Source of the DNA: Firmicutes bacterium UBA3932
GTDB lineage: Bacteria > Bacillota > Clostridia > Peptostreptococcales > Anaerovoracaceae
Reading direction: 5' to 3'
NCBI GenBank assembly: GCA_002385825.1
Contig: DGEG01000111.1
Coordinates: 1,258-18,939 of the forward strand
Length of the DNA: 17,682 nt
Part shown: positions 12,619-17,682 of the stretch, one piece after another
How the letters are laid out: every line of letters starts with the position of its first letter
Numbering within the stretch: the first letter of the stretch is position 1
Position numbers and translations under genes: made by a program
Notes under the pieces: model-generated
Told to the model about the DNA's origin: nothing
Seen by the model: only the letters and a program-made list of their open reading frames with translations
The model's database searches: none

Positions 12619-15255
12619 TTAGTTTTTCTTATCTTTCAGCACCGCCTGGGCTGCTGCCAACCTGGCAATGGGCACCCGGAAGGGTGAGCATGATACGTAA
12701 TGCAATCCCGTCTTGTAGAAGAATTCTATCGAAGAGGGATCGCCGCCGTGTTCTCCGCAAACTCCCAGCTTGATATCGGGTCTGGTCTTCTTGCCCAATT
12801 CAACTGCCATCTGCACCAGCTTGCCTACCCCTGCCTGATCCAGCCTTGCAAAGGGATCGTTCTCGTAGATCTTCTTATCGTAGTAAGCTTCGAGGAAGCT
12901 TCCCGCGTCGTCTCTGCTGAAACCGAAGGTCATCTGGGTCAGATCGTTTGTACCGAAGGAGAAGAACTCTGCCTCGGTGGCAATTTCATCCGCCGTTACC
13001 GCAGCTCTGGGGATTTCCAGCATTGTTCCCACCAAATATTTCAGATCGATGCCGGATTTCTCGATGATGGCGTCGGCAGTTTTCACAACTACATCTTTTA
13101 CATACGCCAATTCCTTAACTTCGCCCACGAGGGGAATCATGATCTCGGGAACCAGGTTCCACTCGGGATGTCTCTTCTGCACGTTGATGGCAGCTTCGAT
13201 AACTGCTGTCGTCTGCATTTCGGCAATCTCCGGATAGGAAACCGTGAGACGGCAGCCTCTGTGTCCCATCATGGGGTTGAATTCGTGAAGGGAAGTGACT
13301 ACCTCTTTCAGAGCTGCAACTTCCATCTTCATCTCCTTAGCCAATTCAGCGATATCCTCCTCATCGGTGGGCAGGAACTCGTGAAGCGGCGGATCCAGGA
13401 AACGGATGGTAACGGGATATCCTTCCATGGCTTCGAATATTGCTTCAAAATCGCTCCTCTGCATGGGCAGCAGCTTTGCCAGCGCAGCCCTTCTCTGCTC
13501 TTCCGTCTTAGAAACAATCATTTCGCGCATGGCTGCAATCCTGCCGGAGTCAAAGAACATGTGCTCCGTACGACAGAGCCCGATTCCCTCTGCTCCGAAT
13601 TCTCTTGCCTTAGCTGCATCCTGAGGCGTATCCGCATTGGTTCTAACCTTCATGGTGCGGATTTCATCAGCCCATTTCATGATTCTGTCGAAGTTGCCGG
13701 AAATAGAAGCATCCACTGTGGGAATAGCCTCCCCGTATATGTTGCCGGTAGAACCGTCGAGGGAAATGTAGTCGCCTTCCTTGAACTCTTTTCCGCCCAA
13801 TGTAAATTTCCCGGCTTCTTCGTTTATAACAATATCTCCACAGCCGCAAACACAGCAGGTACCCATACCTCTGGCAACAACGGCAGCGTGTGAGGTCATG
13901 CCGCCGCGAACCGTGAGGATACCTTCAGAAAAATGCATTCCCTCAATATCCTCCGGGGAAGTTTCCAATCTCACTAAGATTACCTTCTCACCTCTTCTGC
14001 CCCATTCCGCAGCGTCGTCGGCAGTAAATACCACCTTACCGCATGCAGCGCCCGGGGAAGCCGGAAGGCCTTTTCCGATGGGTTTTGCCGCTTTCAGCGC
14101 ATCCGCGTCAAATTGGGGATGCAGGAGTGTATCCAGCTGATTCGGATCGATCATGGCCACCGCTTCGGCAGGTGTAATCAAGCCTTCGTCAACCATATCA
14201 CAGGCAATCTTCAGCGCTGCGGCAGCGGTTCTCTTGCCGTTTCTTGTCTGCAGCATGTACAATTTACCCTCTTCTATGGTAAATTCCATGTCCTGCATAT
14301 CTTTATAGTGTTTCTCGAGAGTATATGCAATCTTATAGAACTCCTCGTAAACCTTTGGATTGATTTCCTTAAGCTGATCGATGGATTGAGGGGTCCTTAT
14401 ACCTGCAACAACGTCTTCTCCCTGGGCATTCATGAGGAATTCGCCGTAGAGTTTAGCTTCTCCGGTAGCCGGGCTTCTTGAGAAAGCCACACCGGTACCG
14501 GAATCATTGCCCATATTGCCGAAGACCATGGCCTGCACATTGACTGCAGTGCCCCAGGAATGAGGAATATCGTTTATCTTCCTGTAGTAAATAGCTCTGG
14601 GATTGTTCCAGGAGCGGAATACGGCCTTTATGGCGCCGAAGAGCTGCTCTATCGGATCGCTGGGGAAATCCTCTCCCACCTTGTCCTTATATTCTTTCTT
14701 GAACAGTTCACACAGGGTCTTGAAGTCATCTGCGTCAAGATCTATGTCATCCTTAACGCCTTTTTTCTCCTTTAACTCATCTATGAGCCTCTCAAAGTAC
14801 GACTTGCCTACTTCCATTACAACATCGGAATACATTTGAATGAATCTCCTGTAAGAATCGTAGGCAAATCTGGGATTGTTCGTCTTTTTCGCAAAGCTTT
14901 CCGCCACCTCATCGTTCAAGCCAAGGTTCAGGATAGTATCCATCATGCCTGGCATGGACGCTCTCGATCCGGAACGGACCGAAACCAACAGCGGATTATT
15001 CACATCGCCAAACTTTTTCCCCATGATTTCTTCAAGCTTGGCAATGTTTGCCATGATTTCTTCCCGGATTTCGTCATTGATAGTTTCGCCGTCCTCATAG
15101 TATTGAGTGCAGGCTTCCGTCGTAATGGTAAATCCGGGGGGCACAGGCATGCCTAAATTGGTCATTTCGGCCAGATTAGCACCCTTACCTCCCAAAAGCT
15201 CCCGCATGGAACCATTACCTTCGCGGAACAGATAAACATACTTCTTCTTGCTCAT
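12619..15255 (-). CDS. ppdK: Pyruvate, phosphate dikinase
   Basis: An 878-residue cytoplasmic enzyme interconverting pyruvate, ATP and phosphate with PEP, AMP and pyrophosphate. It is the usual PPDK length. The ATP-grasp N-terminal domain starts with 'LLGGKGANLAEMTNLGMPVPPGF' split around 20-42 and has 'VSVRSGSRASMPGMMDT' (91-107). The swivelling domain carries the phosphorylated H456 in 'GGMTSHAAVVARGMG'. The C-terminal barrel ends with the catalytic C833 in 'GVCGEHGGDP'. All key residues are present. AGGAG lies about 12 nt before the ATG, a little long. It follows glyS by 22 bp and is probably co-transcribed. No gene for the PpsR-type regulatory kinase/phosphorylase, often next to ppdK, lies in the window. 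Confidence 0.97.
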   Translation of the reverse strand: MSKKKYVYLFREGNGSMRELLGGKGANLAEMTNLGMPVPPGFTITTEACTQYYEDGETINDEIREEIMANIAKLEEIMGKKFGDVNNPLLVSVRSGSRASMPGMMDTILNLGLNDEVAESFAKKTNNPRFAYDSYRRFIQMYSDVVMEVGKSYFERLIDELKEKKGVKDDIDLDADDFKTLCELFKKEYKDKVGEDFPSDPIEQLFGAIKAVFRSWNNPRAIYYRKINDIPHSWGTAVNVQAMVFGNMGNDSGTGVAFSRSPATGEAKLYGEFLMNAQGEDVVAGIRTPQSIDQLKEINPKVYEEFYKIAYTLEKHYKDMQDMEFTIEEGKLYMLQTRNGKRTAAAALKIACDMVDEGLITPAEAVAMIDPNQLDTLLHPQFDADALKAAKPIGKGLPASPGAACGKVVFTADDAAEWGRRGEKVILVRLETSPEDIEGMHFSEGILTVRGGMTSHAAVVARGMGTCCVCGCGDIVINEEAGKFTLGGKEFKEGDYISLDGSTGNIYGEAIPTVDASISGNFDRIMKWADEIRTMKVRTNADTPQDAAKAREFGAEGIGLCRTEHMFFDSGRIAAMREMIVSKTEEQRRAALAKLLPMQRSDFEAIFEAMEGYPVTIRFLDPPLHEFLPTDEEDIAELAKEMKMEVAALKEVVTSLHEFNPMMGHRGCRLTVSYPEIAEMQTTAVIEAAINVQKRHPEWNLVPEIMIPLVGEVKELAYVKDVVVKTADAIIEKSGIDLKYLVGTMLEIPRAAVTADEIATEAEFFSFGTNDLTQMTFGFSRDDAGSFLEAYYDKKIYENDPFARLDQAGVGKLVQMAVELGKKTRPDIKLGVCGEHGGDPSSIEFFYKTGLHYVSCSPFRVPIARLAAAQAVLKDKKN

Positions 15256-15277
15256 AAGTCATTACTTCTCCTTCTAT

Positions 15278-16681
15278 TTAAAATTGTATTTTGTCCTCAA
15301 TGTAAGCTCTGATGTCAGATATGGGCAGTCTGATCTGTTCCATAGTATCCCTGTCACGGATGGTTACAGTTTGATCTGCTTCAGTGTCAAAATCCACAGT
15401 GATGCAAAAAGGCGTACCGATCTCGTCCTGTCTCCTGTAACGCTTGCCAATACTTCCGGTCAGGTCAATATCCACCATGAAATATTTGGATAGTTCCTCA
15501 TGGAGAGCTATAGCGGTCTCATTCAGCTTCTTCGTCAATGGAAGAACAGCTGCTTTGAAAGGCGCCAGAGCCGGATGGAAACGAAGCACGACACGCTTGT
15601 CCTCTTTTCCGTTGACATCAACCACCGTCTCTTCGTCGTAGGCATCGCATAGGAACGCCAAAGTCACGCGGTCCGCGCCGAGAGAAGGCTCTACACAATA
15701 GGGTATATATCTCTCGTTGGTTTCGGGATCCAAATAAGTCATGTCTTGTCCCGAGTGCTCCTGATGCTGCTTCAGGTCATAATCGGTACGGTCCGCGATG
15801 CCCCATAGTTCGCCCCATCCAAAGGGGAATTTATACTCAATGTCCGTAGTAGCTTTACTGTAATGAGAGAGTTCTTCTTTCTCATGATCCCTCATGCGAA
15901 TATTCTCCATTTTCATGCCGAGGGATTTGAGCCAGTCTATACAGAAATTCCTCCAGTATTCGAACCATTCCAGATCCGTTCCCGGTTTGCAGAAGAATTC
16001 CAGCTCCATCTGCTCAAACTCTCTTGTTCTGAACGTGAAATTGCCGGGAGTTATCTCGTTGCGGAAGGATTTGCCTATCTGGGCGATTCCGAAAGGTATC
16101 TTTTTTCTCGTCGTTCTGGCTACATTTCGGAAATTGACAAAGATGCCCTGAGCCGTTTCCGGTCGCAAAAACAATTCCGCCTGAGAATCTTCAGTGACTC
16201 CCTGAAAGGTTTTGAACATGAGGTTGAACTTGCGGATCGAAGTAAAATTGTGTTCTCCGCAATCCGGGCAAGGAATCTTTTGCTCGGCAATAAAACCCTG
16301 CAATTTCTCGTTGGACCAACCGTCTACAGTGACGGACATACCGTCCTGTGCCTTGATATAGTCTTCAGCCAGTTTGTCGGCCCGAAATCTGGATTTGCAG
16401 TTCTTACAATCGATAAGAGGATCGGAAAACCCGTCTACATGGCCTGATGCCACCCATGTTTTCCGGTTCATCAGGATGGCGGCGTCCAGTCCCACGTTGT
16501 ATTTGGATTCCTGAACAAATTTTTTCCACCATGCCTGTTTGACGTTATTTTTGAGTTCTACACCAATAGGGCCATAATCCCAGGTATTTGCCAACCCTCC
16601 GTATATTTCGGATCCGGGAAATACAAACCCCCTGGACTTGGCCAAAGCCACGATTACGTCCAATGAAAATTCTTTGCTCAT
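15278..16681 (-). CDS. glyS: Glycyl-tRNA synthetase, single-chain type
   Basis: A 467-residue class II synthetase that charges tRNA-Gly, of the homodimeric (GlyQS-like, eukaryote/archaeal-style) type and not the split alpha/beta enzyme. 'GFVFPGSEIYGGLANTWDYGP' (18-38 region) is the usual start. Zinc-binding pairs C92/C95 and C138/C141 are present. Motif 2 lies in 'FRNEITPGNFTFRTREFEQ' (207-225), with 'FLRPETAQGIF' (171-181) before it, and motif 3 is 'EPSLGADRVTLAFL'. The C-terminal anticodon-binding domain is complete. A GGAGC site is upstream. It sits 81 bp after the DUF4342 gene; this gap is too short for a T-box leader. Confidence 0.97.
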   Translation of the reverse strand: MSKEFSLDVIVALAKSRGFVFPGSEIYGGLANTWDYGPIGVELKNNVKQAWWKKFVQESKYNVGLDAAILMNRKTWVASGHVDGFSDPLIDCKNCKSRFRADKLAEDYIKAQDGMSVTVDGWSNEKLQGFIAEQKIPCPDCGEHNFTSIRKFNLMFKTFQGVTEDSQAELFLRPETAQGIFVNFRNVARTTRKKIPFGIAQIGKSFRNEITPGNFTFRTREFEQMELEFFCKPGTDLEWFEYWRNFCIDWLKSLGMKMENIRMRDHEKEELSHYSKATTDIEYKFPFGWGELWGIADRTDYDLKQHQEHSGQDMTYLDPETNERYIPYCVEPSLGADRVTLAFLCDAYDEETVVDVNGKEDKRVVLRFHPALAPFKAAVLPLTKKLNETAIALHEELSKYFMVDIDLTGSIGKRYRRQDEIGTPFCITVDFDTEADQTVTIRDRDTMEQIRLPISDIRAYIEDKIQF

Positions 16682-16713
16682 ATTATCTTATTGCTCCATT
16701 CACTGAATCTATT

Positions 16714-16740
16714 TTTATTGTTATAAAACAAAACAATAAA
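16714..16740. repeat. AT-rich inverted repeat before glyS
   Basis: Perfect 9-bp arms TTTATTGTT (16714-16722) and AACAATAAA (16732-16740) surround a 9-nt spacer in the DUF4342-glyS gap. On the transcribed minus strand no T-run follows, so it does not look like a standard terminator. An mRNA stability or processing hairpin is possible. Confidence 0.45.
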
Positions 16741-16762
16741 CTTATTCGGGTGTGCCGTCTTC

Positions 16763-17380
16763 TTATTCCGCGTCTTCCTTATCGCTTGCTTCTGCGCCGC
16801 CTTCTGCGTCGTCCTCAGCGTCGTCGTCAAGCTCTTCATCCTGGTCGCTTTCCTTCTTAACGGCTTTGCTTATGGCTTCATTGGCCTTTGATTTTACATT
16901 TTCAAATACGTCGCTGCTCTTTTCCATAACTTCGTCGGCTATGACAGCGCCTTTTTCCACTACATTTTCAAAGGTATCCGATGCAATCCCGCTGATGTCT
17001 ACAACTTCACCGTTGTCCTTAACCAGTTCTACGGTGCACTTGGTTCCAAAGATTGCAATGACTCCCGCTACAGCCGCCCAAGGAGCCAGCACCGAACCGA
17101 TAATGCCCACATTAACGGGCAGATTCAGAATTACATCATCGCCTTTTCTGACGATGATCTTGGAAACATTGCCTTTGCGAATGGCGCTCTTTAGTTTTTC
17201 AACAATTACTTCGCTCTGCTCTTTCAGCTTGCTTTTCGACTTGATGTCGATGGATTCTTCGATGCTGATAATCGCATCTACCACGCTGCCGTCAGCCGCT
17301 TCCAAGGCTTCCTTTGCTTCTTTGTAGCTGACGCCTGTTCTATCCTTTACCAGTTCAATTTTCTCAAGAGTAATTTCCAT
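16763..17380 (-). CDS. DUF4342 protein with EF-Ts/UBA-like N-terminus
   Basis: A 205-residue protein. Residues 1-40 ('LEKIELVKDRTGVSYKEAKEAL', 'DGSVVDAI') form a UBA/EF-Ts N-terminal-like three-helix module. Residues about 55-125 match the DUF4342 domain ('GNVSKIIVRKGDDVILNLPVNVG' across 70-92), including a hydrophobic stretch 92-112 that could be a membrane segment or a buried core. Residues 130-175 are helical and charged, and 176-205 are a nearly pure Asp/Glu/Ala tail. The function is unknown. AAAGGGG precedes the ATG. The order recO - this gene - glyS - ppdK suggests a housekeeping operon. Confidence 0.8.
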   Translation of the reverse strand: MEITLEKIELVKDRTGVSYKEAKEALEAADGSVVDAIISIEESIDIKSKSKLKEQSEVIVEKLKSAIRKGNVSKIIVRKGDDVILNLPVNVGIIGSVLAPWAAVAGVIAIFGTKCTVELVKDNGEVVDISGIASDTFENVVEKGAVIADEVMEKSSDVFENVKSKANEAISKAVKKESDQDEELDDDAEDDAEGGAEASDKEDAE

Positions 17381-17445
17381 GATAATACCCCTTTCCTTCT
17401 TAAATCTCTAACAATAACGTTTTCATGCAGAGGTTTTTCCGCCGT

Positions 17446-17682
17446 CTACCGGCAGTCCAGAAATTCCTCGGTCTTGAGACTGCTGATGTCCAAATGGTAC
17501 TCGATATAATTCCTTAAAACTCTTTTGATCCATTCCAGTATACTATCGTCCAAAGCCAGATTCTCCAAGTGAGATAAGGATCTTTGAGTCAGGAATTTAA
17601 TCACACCTACTATATCAAATCCCGCTTTGTAAATCAATTGCCCGTTGCCATCGGCAAGGGATCTGCAGGATTCGCATACAAC
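17446..17682 (-). CDS. recO: RecO recombination mediator, C-terminal fragment
   Basis: The last 78 codons of a gene entering from the right edge, ending at a TAG (17446-17448). The visible part opens with VVCESCRSLADGNG, fitting the second Cys pair of the RecO zinc site, and continues with 'GVIKFLTQRSLSHLENLALDDSILEWIKRVLRNYIEYHL', split here as landmarks, which follows the RecO C-terminal helical domain pattern ending in a YxEYHL motif. RecO loads RecA on SSB-coated single-stranded DNA. The N-terminal OB fold lies outside the window. The DUF4342 gene follows 65 bp later. Confidence 0.75.
   Translation of the reverse strand, partial: VVCESCRSLADGNGQLIYKAGFDIVGVIKFLTQRSLSHLENLALDDSILEWIKRVLRNYIEYHLDISSLKTEEFLDCR

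Noticed and set aside
12700..13893. 397-codon open frame on the plus strand
   Set aside because: Fully antisense to ppdK, whose catalytic motifs are all intact; the translation shows no family resemblance. It is a by-product of ppdK codon usage.
16682..16762. Possible T-box leader before glyS
   Set aside because: Only 81 bp, with no T-box core sequence and no terminator/antiterminator pair; just an AT-rich inverted repeat.

Overview
The window reads as chromosome of a low-to-mid GC Gram-positive anaerobe, most likely class Clostridia. Shine-Dalgarno sites are strong. The pyruvate phosphate dikinase and single-chain glycyl-tRNA synthetase are of clostridial type, there is a YlmC/YmxH-family sporulation protein, and there are DUF5685, DUF5702, DUF4342 and probable DUF6382 proteins, families typical of Clostridia. 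A genus cannot be fixed from what is visible. No phage, IS element, CRISPR array, tRNA or rRNA was seen. No gene-free stretch exceeds 300 bp.

Layout. (1) 1-1724, minus strand: the N-terminus of a membrane protein running off the left edge, a J-domain/TPR protein, and a DUF5685 protein that overlaps the J-domain gene by 17 nt. (2) 1836-2267: a self-contained unit for an 87-residue membrane protein, with its own sigma-A-like promoter, an upstream inverted repeat and an intrinsic terminator. (3) 2286-9764, minus strand: a type IVc (Tad/Flp) pilus locus in the order tadZ - cpaF/tadA - tadB - tadC - flp pilin - TadE-like - DUF5702 - large TadE-like with two Cys/His motifs - DUF6382-like. A good promoter precedes tadZ, and two Spo0A-box-like sequences lie just upstream of its -35. 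No prepilin peptidase, CpaB or secretin gene lies here. The absent secretin fits a one-membrane cell, but the peptidase must come from elsewhere. (4) 9970-12576: a TepA/ClpP-like protein (minus), divergent from a YlmC/YmxH PRC-barrel protein and a six-helix membrane diguanylate cyclase (plus). A 16-bp perfect hairpin closes this part and can terminate transcription from both sides. (5) 12619-17682, minus strand: recO (3' end) - DUF4342 protein - glyS - ppdK, a housekeeping cluster.

How the genes fit together. The Tad genes encode the pilus motor (CpaF), its localisation factor (TadZ), the inner-membrane platform (TadB, TadC), a short major pilin and several pseudopilin-like proteins. The nearby diguanylate cyclase makes a c-di-GMP link to surface attachment possible, but nothing in the sequence proves it. 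The best leads are the possible Spo0A control of the Tad promoter, a 51-52 bp degenerate triplication across the tadZ/cpaF junction that carries the cpaF ribosome-binding site and TTG start, the paired Cys/His motifs on a TadE-like protein, and a TadZ P-loop that lacks both lysines. I did not find a clearly new multi-gene system; the locus is a clostridial variant of a known pilus system.
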